Shown here: positions 36,576 through 47,563 of the stretch, in pieces
Numbering within the stretch: the stretch's first letter is position 1
Layout of the letters: each line of letters begins with the position of its first letter
DNA from: Portunus trituberculatus
Lineage: Eukaryota; Arthropoda; Malacostraca; Decapoda; Portunidae
NCBI RefSeq assembly: GCF_017591435.1
Contig: NC_059287.1
Location: 8,733,501 to 8,797,500 of the forward strand
DNA length: 64,000 nt
Direction: 5' to 3'
The notes under the pieces: generated by a model
What the model was told of the DNA's origin: nothing
The model's input: the letters and a program-made list of their open reading frames with translations, nothing else
Database searches by the model: none
Made by a program: the position numbers and the translations under genes

Positions 36576-38322
36576 TTACCTAATTGTATTTACCTAATTG
36601 TAACATACGGAAAAGAGCTATGCTCGTGTTGTCCCGTCTCCATATCTATTAATGTCCAGCTTTTTCTTAAAATCATGAATATTCCTTGCGTTGACCACTT
36701 CCACGTCTAAACTATTCCATGCTTCCACCCTTCTATGAGGGAAGCTATATTTTTCACATCTCTCCTATAAGTGGCCATTTTAGTTTTTCCCATGCCCTCT
36801 CGACATTCTTCCATTCCACATACACAGATCTTCCCTATCCATTTTTCCATGCCAATCATCACTCTGTATATTGCTATCAGGTCTCCCTTTCTCTTCTGTT
36901 TTCCAGGGTTGGAAGTTGCATTCTTTTCAGTCTGTCTTCATAAGTCAAATCTCTTAAGTCAGGCACCATTTTGTTGCAGCCCTCTGTACTTTCTCTAGTT
37001 TCCTTATGTGTTTCTTTAAGTTCGAGCCCACTGTATTGTTGCATATTCAAGCCTCGGTCTTATCATTGCAGTAATTATTTTCTTCATCATTTCTTCATCT
37101 AGATATACGAACGCCACTCTTATGTTCCTCAATAAGTTCAATACTTCTCCAATTATTTTGTTTATATGTCTCTCTGGCGATAGGTCATTGGTAATTGTCA
37201 CCCCAAGGTCTTTTTCTTCATGACTGGTTTTATGTCTTCATTTCCTATCTTGTACATACTCCTGATTCTTCTTTCACTCTTGCCAAACTCTATTTTCTTG
37301 CATTTTGTCGTGTTGAACTCCATTTGCCATGTACAGCTCCATTTCCATATTCTGTCCAAGTCTTCCTGGAGTAGTTCGCAATCTTTGTCACATCTCACTT
37401 TTCTTAACAATTTTGCATCGTCTGCAAATAGGCTCACATAACTGGACACCCCATCCACCATGTCATTTATGTAGACTGCGAACATTACTGGTGCCAACAC
37501 TGATCCCTGTGGAACTCCACTCTCCACCAATCCCCATTCTGATGGTCTGTCCTTAATTATTGTTCTCATTTCTCTTCCTACCAAAAGTCTTCCATCCATT
37601 TTAGTAAACTGCCATGCACTCCTCCTACCATTTCAAGTTTCCAGATCAGTCTCTGGTGTGGTACCTTATCAAAGGCCTTTTTAAATCCAGATATATTCCA
37701 TCAGCCCAACCATCTCTTTCCTGTATTACATCTATCACCCTCGAATAGTAACATATCAGGTTTGTCGTGCATGAACGCCCTTTTCTAAAACCAAATTGAC
37801 ACTCACAAAGTATGTCATTTTTCTCCAAGAAGTCTGTCCATCTATTCTTCACCACCCTCTCACACATCTTAGCTACCACACTTGTAAGTGACACTGGTCT
37901 ATAGTTCAATGGGTCTCTCTTGTTACCTGATTTATAGATTGGGACAATGTTAGCTCTTTTCCAGTCTTGGGGCACTACACCTTCCCTTAATGAGGCATCA
38001 ATTACTTCACAAACTTTTTCTGCCAATTGCTCCTGCATTCTCTTAAAATCCATCCTGATACCCCATCAGGTCCCACAGCTTTTCTCACTTCTAAACTCCC
38101 CATCATGTTCTTGATCTCCTCCACAGTTACTTGAAACTCCTTCATAATCCCTTTCTGTTCCATTACCAGTGGTTTGTCAAAAGCAGTCTCCTTTGTGAAT
38201 ACCTTCCGAAAGCATCCATTCATAGCCTCTGCCATTTCCTGGGATCTTCACTGTATACTCCATTTACTTCTAAACTTTCAATACTTTCTCTATTTTTGAT
38301 GTTGTTGTTCACATGTCTGTAA
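36574..38322 (-). pseudogene. LINE-E1 reverse transcriptase
   Basis: Fingers at 38002-38235 (VRKAVGPDGVSGWILREC) and 37646-38053 (LNYRPVSLTSVVAKMCERVV, FGFRKGRSCTTNLICYYSR). Palm at 37198-37599: SGVPQGSVLAPVMFAVYIND and SLFADDAKLLRKV, catalytic FADD intact. C-part at 37016-37201 (RPRLEYATIQWART). Confidence 0.85.
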
Positions 38323-38582
38323 AAAGCCTTGGTTGGTCTTTACATTTATCAATTATATCCTTTTCTTGTTTCTTTCTTTCTTCTCTTCTAATCAACACAT
38401 ATTCATTTCTTGCTCTTTTGTAACTTTCCCACTGCTTAATCCGTCTTTTCCTTCTCCACCTCTTCCATGCATCCTCTTTTCTTGTTCTAGCCTTTTCACA
38501 TCTATCGTTAAACCAGTCCTGCTTTCCAACTTCTCTATGTTGTCTTATTGGTACAAATTTTTCTCACCTTCTTTGTATATTT

Positions 38583-39440
38583 TTATAAATTCCTTCCACT
38601 TTTCATTTGCTCCTTAGCACTCTTGAATTTCATCCAATTTGTCTCTTGAAAGAATTTCTTTAGGTTTCCAAAATCTGTCTTGGCATAATTCCATCTTCCC
38701 ACTTTATATTCTTCATTTCTTCTAGATTTCTCTTCGTCTATCACCTTGAACTCCAAAACTGCATGATCACTCTTTGCTAAAGGGCACTCCACCCTCATCT
38801 CCTCAATGACCATTGGCTCTGTACTAAAGACCAAGTCCAGTCTTGACGATGCTCCTCTCCTCCAAACCTAGTATCTTCTTTGACCCACTGAGTTAACACA
38901 TTTTCCATTGCCAGTGTCAATAGTGTATTTCCCCATGTTGTCTCTGATCCTTCCATTGACCAGTCCTCCCAACACACCTCTTTACAATTAAAATCTCCCA
39001 TCATTATAGTTCGTTCACAGCCACCCAACATTTCTTCCAGACATGTTCCTGTATCACTTATCATTTCTTCATATTCCTGTACTGACCATGCATTTGTCTT
39101 AGGTGGTACGTACACCACTATGTAGTGCCTCTTTTTCCTTCATTAGTTTCTGCTCTGATCTTTAGCACTTCTGCCTTTCCCATACCTTTTTCACTTGATC
39201 CACCTTTATATCTTTTTAACCAGCAACATCACTCCTCCTCCCATCTTACCTACTCTATTTCTTTTCCAAACGTTATATTTCCCTTCTCCAACCTTCATCA
39301 GGTCTTCTCCTCTCTCAGTTTTGTTTCAGTAAGACCCACAATATCTGGGTTCTTGTCCCTCAAGTAATCGTTGAGTTCTAAAATCCCGATATCACTCCAT
39401 TTATGTTGGAATACATTACATTTCGCTCATATGTAAGTTT
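38583..39440 (-). pseudogene. LINE-E1 endonuclease
   Basis: MVYVPPKTNAWSVQEYEEM, MMGDFNCKEVCWEDW (Asp/Asn) and PLAKSDHAVLEFKV (Asp/His) are seen at 38583-39118. The N-part near 39240-39430 has NINGVISGF and a frame-broken ETKL region. Confidence 0.78.
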
Positions 39441-40371
39441 CTTTAGTCCTTTCTTGCTGTACTTTTCTGGGTTATGAACCACTTCCTCAGTCTCATATCC
39501 AAGATTCTCCAGAAAAACTCTTTCTTCTCTCTTCTGTCCTCTCTTCATTTTTTTCAAAGCCTCCTTTCTCAACTCATTTAACATTTCTCTTTCCTTTTCA
39601 CCGAGATCTCTTCTCAACCAAATCTTCCTTGTTGTTTCCTGCTGGGCTAGCCTCCATGACTTCTCCACCAATTCATCTACATCCTTTTGTGACTTAAGTT
39701 TGATTCTTATTGGCCTCATACCTTCTCTTGTGAACTTTCCAATTCTATGGAAGTCCTCTATTTCTTGTACTAGGTCTTTTCCTCCTCCTGCACCACATTA
39801 ATGATATTATTTATCACCTTTTTATGTTTTTCTCTCTCCATTTTACTCGGTGTCTTATCCTCCTCCACACCAAATATCACCACACATCTCTTTTTGTCTA
39901 CAGTTTCCCTCACCAATGTCTCATTTGACTTAATAACCTTCACCACTTTCTCAGCTATCTTCTCTTCTATGATCTGTTGATCTATAATTTCAGCAAGGCC
40001 CAAAGTTTTCTCCCTGACTCTTTGATTTCCTTTTCCAGACTTGCAACTTTGTAATTTACCTCCTTTCTTTCCACTTCCTGACTTTTTTCCATTCAGCCTG
40101 CTTCTCCATCACTTTTCCTAGAGATTCTCCACATTTTCGCAATTCACTTTAATTAGCTTAACTTCCTCTTTCAGTGCTGCATTTTCCTTCTTCATATCGG
40201 CACAGTCTCTCTTTACATTGTCATAACTCGTTTCCAGGCCCTCATACTTTTCAAACAGTTTTTCAATTTTACCTTCTAACTCCAGAATTTTCTTCACATA
40301 AGCGCTCTTCTCCATTATTCCTTGAAACCCTGTGAAGTCTGATTCCTCTTTCGAGTTCACGGCCGCCATGT
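39441..40371 (-). pseudogene. LINE-E1 ORF1
   Basis: ATG within GCCGCCATG (good Kozak-like context on the - strand) gives MAAVNSKEESDFTGFQGIME, then coiled coil (LEGKIEKLFEKYEGLETSYD), a middle part at 39770-40003 (VVIFGVEEDKTPSKMEREK) and the basic block RPIRIKLKSQKDVDELVEKS at 39378-39719. Same architecture as LINE-A and LINE-B ORF1. Confidence 0.78.
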
Positions 40372-40589
40372 TGCGCAGACGTAAACAAACCAGCTGATGG
40401 CTCAAACGCAGGCTACAGTTTATATTTACCTTCACTGGACATTATTTTGCTAATCAACAGTTAACATGACTATATGGAGACGGGACAAACATTACCAGCT
40501 CCTTTCCCACCTTGGTTACTCTTAGGTAACTGTAGAATTATAGATGATTGCTCTGGAGCTCAGCGACCACCTCCGCCATCGACGATGTC

Positions 40590-40591
<2 letters not shown>

Positions 40592-40655
<64 letters not shown>

Positions 40656-40938
40656 TTACCTAGTTGTATTTACCTAGTTGTAATTTTACAGGGCCTGGGC
40701 TTTATGCTCATGTGGCCCCGTCTCCATATCTACACTTATCCAATCTTTCTTTAAAAGTATGCACACTCGTTGCAGACACTACTTCTTCATTTAAACTGTT
40801 CCACGCCTCAATACATCTTATGGAAACTATATTTTTAACATCTCTCAGACATCTTCCTTTTCTCAGCTTTTTACTATGCAATCTTGTGCTTCGAATGTCA
40901 TATTCATCTCTCAGGATCAGTTTCTCATTATCCACTTG
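40592..40938 (-). mobile_element. LINE-B8, 3' end only
   Basis: 62 bp (TG)n, duplicated ATTTACCTAGTTGTA, RT C-terminus to CATTATCCACTTG. The 5' end joins a TG-rich stretch belonging to element D2. Confidence 0.88.
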
Positions 40939-40954
40939 GTGTGTGTGAATGAGG

Positions 40955-40991
<37 letters not shown>

Positions 40992-41327
40992 TTCACGAAT
41001 GTAACTTATCTTCGAGAGGAGAGGGGAGGAGGAATGGAGAGAGAGAGAGAGAGAGAGAGATGGGAACAGTCTATGCCATTGGGTAATTTTAGACACAAGG
41101 CGGGACGCATGTAGCTTATCTTTAGTGATTGGTGGAGACAAGGATGGTGGGAGGAGCACTGGGATTTTAAGGACAGCATACGGCATGTGTAGTTGGTATC
41201 CAACACACTATACGGGACAACTGAACTGAAGAAAGCTCAGAAAAGAAATATGACGTCTACATAGGCGTCACCGTATTTGCTACTGGGGTTTCATGACGCC
41301 CACATAGGCGTCACCGTAGTGAAGGGG
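40939..41327 (+). mobile_element. TTAA-type element D, right half (D2)
   Basis: From (TG)n at 40956-40988 to GAAGGGG|TTAA at 41328 it matches 50859-51224 at over 90%, including the paired block with CATAGGCGTCACCGTA. Beyond TTAA is LINE-B endonuclease, in register with where LINE-B5 stopped at 32127. Confidence 0.8.
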
Positions 41328-41428
41328 TTAATGATTCTTGTAAGACTCCTTATTGTGTCATCTATCATGTCTCTATATTCTTGGTTAGTCCATGAGTTTG
41401 TTTTTGGTGGCACATATGTTCCAATGAT
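41328..41428 (-). mobile_element. LINE-B5 continuation (endonuclease fragment)
   Basis: TTAATGATTCTTGTAAGACT... to CCAATGATTG encodes the TNSWTNQEYRDMIDDTIRS region. It fits immediately after 32127 on the consensus. It is 5'-truncated against the SINE-2 fragment tail. Confidence 0.75.
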
Positions 41429-41469
41429 TGTGTGTGTGTGTAATTCACTGTTTGATCAGCTGCAGTCTC

Positions 41470-41473
<4 letters not shown>
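41429..41473 (-). mobile_element. SINE-2 fragment, last 33 bp plus tail
   Basis: TG run, then AATTCACTGTTTGATCAGCT and GCAGTCTCTGAC, identical but for one base to the 3' end of the copy at 32361. Truncated exactly at the (TG)n of LINE-B9. Confidence 0.8.
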
Positions 41474-41539
<66 letters not shown>

Positions 41540-43494
41540 TTACCTAGTTGTATTTACCTAGTTGTAGTTTTACAGGGCCTGGGCTTTATCCTCGTGTGGT
41601 CCCGTCTCCATATCTACACTTATCCAATTTTTCTTTAAAACTATGTACACTCTTTGCTGACACCACTTCCTCACTCAAACTGTTCCAAGTCTCAACACAT
41701 CTTTGGAAACTAAATTTTTAACATCTCGCAGACATTGTCCTTCCTTAGTTTCTTACTATGCGATCTTGTGCTTCTAAAGTCATATTCTTCTCTCAGGATC
41801 AGTTTCTCATTATCCACTTCATCTATTCCGTTAATCAATTTATAATCTTGTATCAGATCCCCTCTCTCTCTTCTCTGCTCCAAGGTTGGTAGATCCATTG
41901 CCTTTAGTCTCTCCTCATATGCCAACCCTTTAAATTCTGGAACCATTCGTAGCCATTTTTGTAGTCTCTAATTTTCTTATGTGTTTCTTTTATGGGAGTC
42001 CACACAACTCGTGCATATTCCAATCTAGGTCTTATTTTAGTACTTATCAATTTCTTCATCATTTCCTTGTCCATATAGTGAAATGCTACTCCAATATTCC
42101 TTAGCAAATTATACATCTCTGAAAATTCTATCAATATGGCTTACTGTTGATTATTTTCTTCCATTGTCACTCCCAAGTCCTTTTCCTTTTTATTTTTCTA
42201 GTTCTACTCCATCTCCCATCTTATAGATTCCCACTGGTCGTCTTTCACTTTTTCCCATTTCCATGACATGGCTTTTGTCCACATTGAATTCCATCTTCCA
42301 TTTTTTGCTCCATTTCCAGATCTTGTTTTAGTCTTCCTGTAGTATTTCACAATCCTCTTTTTGTTTAATGACTCTGCACAGTTTCACATCGTCTGCAAAC
42401 AGATTTACGTAGCTGTTCACTCCCTCTGGCATGTCATTTATATATACGAGAAAAAGTATTGGTGCCAATACTGACCCCTGTGGCACTCCGCTGTCTACTG
42501 TACTCCACTTGAACTTCATATCTTTAACTATCGTCCTTATTTCTCTCCCCCTTAAGTAATTCTTCATCCATCTCAATGTGCTTCCTTTTAAGCCACCCTT
42601 CTCCTCTAACTTCCATAGTAATCTTTCATGTGGCACTTTATCAAAAGCCTTTTTTAGATCTAAATAAATACAGTCAACCCATCCCTCTCTCTCTTGTACT
42701 TTATCAACTATACTAGAGTAGAAACTCAATAAATTTGTCACACATGACCAACCTTTTCTAAAACCAAATGGGCTATTTGATAATATTTTGTTGTCTTCAA
42801 AAAACTCAATCCATTGCTTCTTTATTACTTTTTCACACATCTTGCATATTACACTAGTTAGTGATACTGGTCTGTAATTTAAAGGTTCTTCCTTCCTTCC
42901 CCTCTTATATATGGGAACCACATCAGCTCTTTTCCACTCCACTTGCACTGTTCCATTTTCTATTGAGCATTTTATGATGTTGTATATTACACTTGCTAGT
43001 TCTTCCCTACATTCTTTCAGTATTCTGCCTGAGACTTCATCCGGTCCCATTGCCTTTTCCTCATCCAATTCCGTCATCAACTTTTTTATTTCAAGCTTGG
43101 TTACTTTAATCTCTTTCATATAGACAGTCTCTCTATTACCCTGTGGTCTTTCAAATTTGGATTCCTTAGTAAAGACCTCATGAAATTTACTATTTAACAG
43201 TTCTGCCATACTTTTTGGGTCTTCCACCATTCCATTTTCTCCTTGTAATCTTTCTATTGTTTCTTTTTGTCTTATTTTTCCATTTATGAATCTAGAACAA
43301 TTTTGGTTGTTCCTTACATTTTTCGACAATGTCCTTTTCATAGTTCTTTTCTTCTTCTTTTCTCACCTTAGCATATTCATTTCTTGCTGTTTTGAAGTTT
43401 TCCTTATTTTCTGGATTTCTGTTTCTTCACCTTTTCCATACTCCATCTCGTTTCTCCTTTGCCCTAGCACATCTTGCATTAAACCAATCTTTCC

Positions 43495-43497
<3 letters not shown>
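41474..43497 (-). mobile_element. LINE-B9, 5'-truncated after RT
   Basis: 64 bp (TG)n tail, duplicated ATTTACCTAGTTGTA, RT and linker, stopping at AATCTTTCCTTC against the (TG)n of LINE-B10. Confidence 0.9.
42328..43341 (-). CDS. LINE-B9 reverse transcriptase, 337-residue open frame
   Basis: The longest RT frame of the family here: NGKIRQKETIERL linker, EEKAMGPDEVSGRILKEC, LNYRPVSLTSVICKMCEKVI, FGFRKGWSCVTNLLSFYSS, DLKKAFDKVPHERLLWKLEE, SGVPQGSVLAPILFLVYIND and LFADDVKLCRVIKQ. Fingers and palm are complete with catalytic FADD. The C-terminal region beyond 42328 is in other frames because of a stop and shifts (41710-42134). Confidence 0.82.
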   Translation of the reverse strand: MKRTLSKNVRNNQNCSRFINGKIRQKETIERLQGENGMVEDPKSMAELLNSKFHEVFTKESKFERPQGNRETVYMKEIKVTKLEIKKLMTELDEEKAMGPDEVSGRILKECREELASVIYNIIKCSIENGTVQVEWKRADVVPIYKRGRKEEPLNYRPVSLTSVICKMCEKVIKKQWIEFFEDNKILSNSPFGFRKGWSCVTNLLSFYSSIVDKVQEREGWVDCIYLDLKKAFDKVPHERLLWKLEEKGGLKGSTLRWMKNYLRGREIRTIVKDMKFKWSTVDSGVPQGSVLAPILFLVYINDMPEGVNSYVNLFADDVKLCRVIKQKEDCEILQED

Positions 43498-43532
<35 letters not shown>

Positions 43533-43534
<2 letters not shown>

Positions 43535-45240
43535 TTACCTAGTTGTAGTTTTACATGCCTGAGCTTTATGCTCATGTTGCCCCGTCTCCATATCTACACA
43601 TCCAATTTTTCTTTAAAACTATGCACACTCGTTGCTAACACCACTTCCTCGCTCAAAGTGTTCTAAATCTCGACACATCTTTGTGGGAAACTATATTTTT
43701 TAACATCTCTCAGATATCTTCCCTTCCTCAGTTTCTTACTATGCGATCTTGTGTTTCTATTGTCATATTCTTCTCTCAGGATTAATTTCTCATTATCCAC
43801 TTGATCCATTCCATTAATCAATTTATAAATTTGTATTAGATCCCCTCTCTCTTTTCTCTGTTCCAGGGTTGGTAGATACATAGCTTTTAGTCTGTCCTCA
43901 TATGTCATCCCTTTAAATTCTGGAACCATTCTTGTAGCTATTTTCTGTAATCTCTCCAGTTTCTTTATGTGTTTCTTTTTATTGGGGGGTGCACACAACT
44001 TCTGCATATTCCAATCTGGGTCTTATTTTAGTACTTATCAATTTCTTCATCATTTCTTTGTTCATGTATTGAAATGCTAATCCAATATTACTTAGCAAAT
44101 TATATGTCTCTCTGAAAATTCTATCAATATGGCTTACTGGTTGATTGTTTTCTTCCATCGTCACTCCCAAGTCTTTTTCCTTTTTTCCTTTTTTCTAGTT
44201 TTATTTCATCTCCCATCTTATAGATTCCGACTGGTCGTCTTTCACTCTTTCCCATTTCCATGACATGGCTTTTGTCCACATTGAATTCCATCTCCCATTT
44301 TTTACTCCATTTCTAGATCTTGTTTAAGTCTTCCTGTAGTATTTCAGAATTCTCTTTTTGTTTTATGACTCTGCACAGTTTTGCATCGTCCGGAAACAGA
44401 TTTGTGTAGCTGTTCACTCCCTCTGGCATGTCGTATATATATATGAGAAAAAGTATTGGTGCCAATACTGACCCTTGTGGCACTCTGCTGTCTACTGCTC
44501 TCCACTTGGACTTCACATCTTTAACTATCGTCCTTATTTCTCTCCCCCTTAAGTAATTCTTCATCCATCTCAATGTGCTTCCTTTTAAGCCACCCTTCTC
44601 CTCTAACTTCCATTGTAATCTTTCATGTGGCACTTTATCAAATGCCTTTTTTAAATTTAAATAAATACAGTCAATCCATCCCTCTCTTTCTTGTACTTTA
44701 TCAACTATTCTACAGTAGAAACTCAATAAATTTGTTACACACGACCGACCTTTTCTAAAACCAAATTGGCTATTTGACAATAATTTGTTGTCTTCAAGAA
44801 ACTCAATCCATTGTTTCTTTGTTATTCTTTCACACATCTTGCATATTACACTTGTTAGTGATACCGGTCTGTAATTTAAAGGTTCTTCCTTCCTTTCGCT
44901 CTTATATATGGGAACCAACTCAGTTCTTTTCCATTCTACTGGTACTGTTCCATTTTCTATTGAGCATTTTATGATGTATATAGGACTTGCTAGTTCTTTT
45001 CTACATTCTTTTAATATTCTGCCTGAGACTTCATCTGGTCCCACTGCCTTCTCCTCATCTAATTCCGTCATCAACTCTTATTTCAAGCTTGGTTACTTTA
45101 ATCTCTTTCATATGGACAGTCCCTCTATTACCCTGTGGTCTTTCAAATTTGGATTCCTTAGTAAAGACCTCCTGAAATTTATTATTTAACAGTTCTGCCA
45201 TACTTTTTGGGTATTCCACCATCCCGTTCTCTCCTTTCTA
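43533..45240 (-). pseudogene. LINE-B10 reverse transcriptase
   Basis: A 253-residue frame at 44313-45074 has FGFRKGRSCVTNLLSFYCR, LKKAFDKVPHERLQWKLEE, SRVPQGSVLAPILFLIYIYD (Gly of SGVPQG changed to Arg) and NLFPDDAKLCRVIK, where catalytic FADD has become FPDD. Two catalytic-site substitutions make it inactive apart from the frameshifts. Confidence 0.82.
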
Positions 45241-45244
45241 TTAT

Positions 45245-46110
45245 TTATTTTTGCCATATTTTTCCATTTATGAATCTGTAGAACAATTTTGGTTGTTCCT
45301 TATATTTTTCGACAATGTTCGTTTCATAGTTCCTTTCTTCTTTTCTCACCTTAGCATATTCATTTCTTGCTGTTTTGAAGTTTTCCTTATTTTCTGGATT
45401 TCTGTTTCTCCTCCACCTTTTCCATGCTCCATCTCTTTTCTCTTTTGCCCTAGCACACCTTGCATTAAAGCAATCTTTCTTTCCTTCTTCTTTAGGTCTA
45501 TATTTTGGGACATATTCCCTGACTCCTGTTTTGTATATTTCCAAAAATAAGTTATACTTCTCTTGCACCGTCCTTGAGTTTTCCATCTCCTCCTAGTTTG
45601 CATTTTTTAAATAGCTCTTGAGGTTCTCATTATCAGCCTTTCTGTAATTTAATCAGTCTCCTTTGTTTGTTTCGTCTCTATCTTCCTTTCCCTCTTCTAT
45701 ATCCATTTCTAATATTACATGGCCACTCTTTCCCAATTGTCATTTATATCTGATATCATCATTCATTTTTATACCCATTGTAAAAACTAGGTCCAATCTC
45801 GCCGGCTCGTCGTTTCCTCAGAATCTTGTGTTTTCCTTTACTCTTTGGACCATCATATTATCTATCATTAGATTCAGGAAACTATCTCCCCAGGCTTCTT
45901 CCCCAATACCACTTCCATAATTTTCCCAGTCCACCTCCTTACAGTTGAAATCTCCTACTAATATAATTTTTCTCATTTCTTTAATGATTCTAGTAAGACT
46001 CCTTATTGTGTCATCTATCATGTCTCTATATTCTTGATTGGTCCATGAATTTGTTTTTGGTGGCACATATGTTCCACTGATTGTTAACTCCTTTTTATTA
46101 GTATCTTAAT
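45245..46110 (-). pseudogene. LINE-B10 linker and endonuclease C-part
   Basis: 45245-45586 is the conserved linker (GVREYVPKYRPKEEGKKDCF, RCARAKEKRDGAWKRWRR). 45818-46066 has MPPKTNSWTNQEYRDMIDD and VGDFNCKEVDWENYG. The N-terminal half of the endonuclease is absent. Confidence 0.78.
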
Positions 46111-46117
46111 ATACAGT

Positions 46118-46473
46118 ACAGTAATACTCCGTTTAATGAACATTCGTTTAACGAACTTCCAGTTTAACATACTATATAAAGTTTGACCAAAAATCTGCAT
46201 AACGTACAACCACATCCATTTTAGCAAATTTTCTGGGTTTGAATTTGCCGGGTGAGGGACGGAACGTGGTAGCTTTGCTGTGATTGGCTGGCTCCCCGCC
46301 TCTGTCTCTAGCTCTCCTGGAGCTGGATCCAAGATTCTTTAACAACGACAGAGCAACCTCTTTGAGCGAAATGGCACTCATGAATGCTTGGAGGGACGGT
46401 GACAAGGTTCCTATCAGGTTGCTCTGAGGTTGCTGGGACCACCACCTCTCCAGGTGGTGTTACTGTCTTATAT
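46118..46473. mobile_element. Tigger/pogo-like element, one end only
   Basis: TACAGTAATACTCCGTTTAA begins with the CAGTA...TTTAA style of Tigger/pogo termini. The following ~330 bp has no recognised product (a 77-residue - strand frame with SAISLKEVALSLLKN is not assignable). The other terminus is not found; the palindrome starts at 46474. Confidence 0.4.
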
Positions 46474-47047
46474 ATGCATTTATGTTCACAAAACAACATT
46501 TCTATTAGCTTTCTACAAACCTTGCCCCCAAGAAAGGATTGTTTTGTAAAGCATAATGTGAAACCTTACATGGAATACAAAAAAATAAAGCAGAGATGAG
46601 ATGAGCCACAGACGAAGCAGGAGACTCGTGGTCACTCGGCTGCTTCTTCTTCTTCTTGTGACCCTTTTGCTTGCGTGTTACTTTCATCATGATGTTTATG
46701 TTTTCACTCCTCTATTGCCTGCTATAATAGATATCATATCTTATTATTCATATACGTTAATGCCATGAGAATAGCCATGACTCCGTGGCACTGAGTGATA
46801 GTGAATTACTAATGAAATACTGCGGTATTTCATTAATAATTCACTATCAGTCAGTGCTACAGAGTTGAGGTTATCCTCATGGCATGAGCGTATATGAATA
46901 CAGTAAGGTCTTGGTTTACGTCAGAGTTACGTTCCTGAAACATGACGTGAGTTGATTTTGTACGTAACTCGAGTTTCCGTACATTTCAAAGCATATTATC
47001 GAGTTTTCAACCAATAATTTTTTATGGTCATTCAGGTAAGTTAAAGG

Positions 47048-47345
47048 TTATATTTTTATATTATTTACAACTGTGTAGAAATATGAAACATAAGCTTGTT
47101 TTTGCTGTTGATTAGGGCCGCGAACGCGAAGGACTGCAGGTTGCTGAGAGGGATGGACGCCTGAGGCCGCCAGTAGGGTGGGCAGGTCGAATGTTGTGAC
47201 GCCCAGGGCGGACAGCTGGGAGCGTAGTGCAGTGCGGTGGGAGTAGAAACGTGGGCAGCGGAGCAGGAAATGCAATAGGGATCAGTAGACAGGCGTAGAC
47301 GGTGCAAGTGAGCTGCGAGTGTCGTGTGGCCTAGGTGAAGGCTGC
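47048..47345 (-). pseudogene. R1/Jockey-type LINE, C-terminal fragment
   Basis: GHTTLAAHLHRLRLSTDPYC then, after a one-base shift, MHFLLRCPRFYSHRTALRSQ: the C-terminal CCHC-like zinc segment of R1/Jockey reverse transcriptases, followed by LLAASGVHPSQQPAVLRV. It lies within the Tigger remnant. No poly(A) is visible. Confidence 0.72.
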
Positions 47346-47440
47346 GGAGTTGTTATTGTTGTGATGGGTGCTTGAGCCCTCAAGGTCGTCAACCTCCCCG
47401 TTGTCATGGTAACGGGCTTCCCATTTTCTTCTTCACTCCC

Positions 47441-47563
47441 TCACACACAGCTGCTGTCTCCTTTCTCATGTCTTTTAATTATGTTCTCTTTTTCTTGTAG
47501 CGTAATGGTTTTCCTTTTCTTAGCATCACTGCTGTCACTAAGGAGTTTTCTCTTTGGTGCCAT
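47441..47563 (-). pseudogene. Tigger transposase N-terminus (CENP-B-type HTH stub)
   Basis: ATG at 47563 gives 40 residues: MAPKRKLLSDSSDAKKRK followed by TITLQEKENIIKRHEKGD, then a stop at 47441. This is the characteristic start of Tigger/jerky/CENP-B proteins (basic patch, then ITL-EK--II-R-E-G first helix of the DNA-binding domain). The DDE domain is gone. It agrees with the element's TA target and CAGTA termini. Confidence 0.7.

Larger units (their letters stand above)
36520..40591 (-). mobile_element. LINE-E1, nearly full length
   Basis: (TG)n tail at 36520-36573; 3' UTR with ATTTACCTAATTGTA twice; RT; endonuclease; ORF1 to an ATG near 40371; then ~220 bp of 5' UTR. About 4.07 kb. The 5' end abuts the (TG)n tail of LINE-B8 at 40592. 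Frames are broken but all domains are present. Confidence 0.88.
43498..46110 (-). mobile_element. LINE-B10, 5'-truncated in endonuclease
   Basis: 35 bp (TG)n tail, ATTTACCTAGTTGTAG, RT, linker and endonuclease to GTTAACTCCTTTTTATTAG. Then non-LINE sequence starts. Confidence 0.88.

Noticed and set aside
41441..41473. Independent conserved regulatory motif
   Set aside because: It is the last 33 bp of SINE-2.
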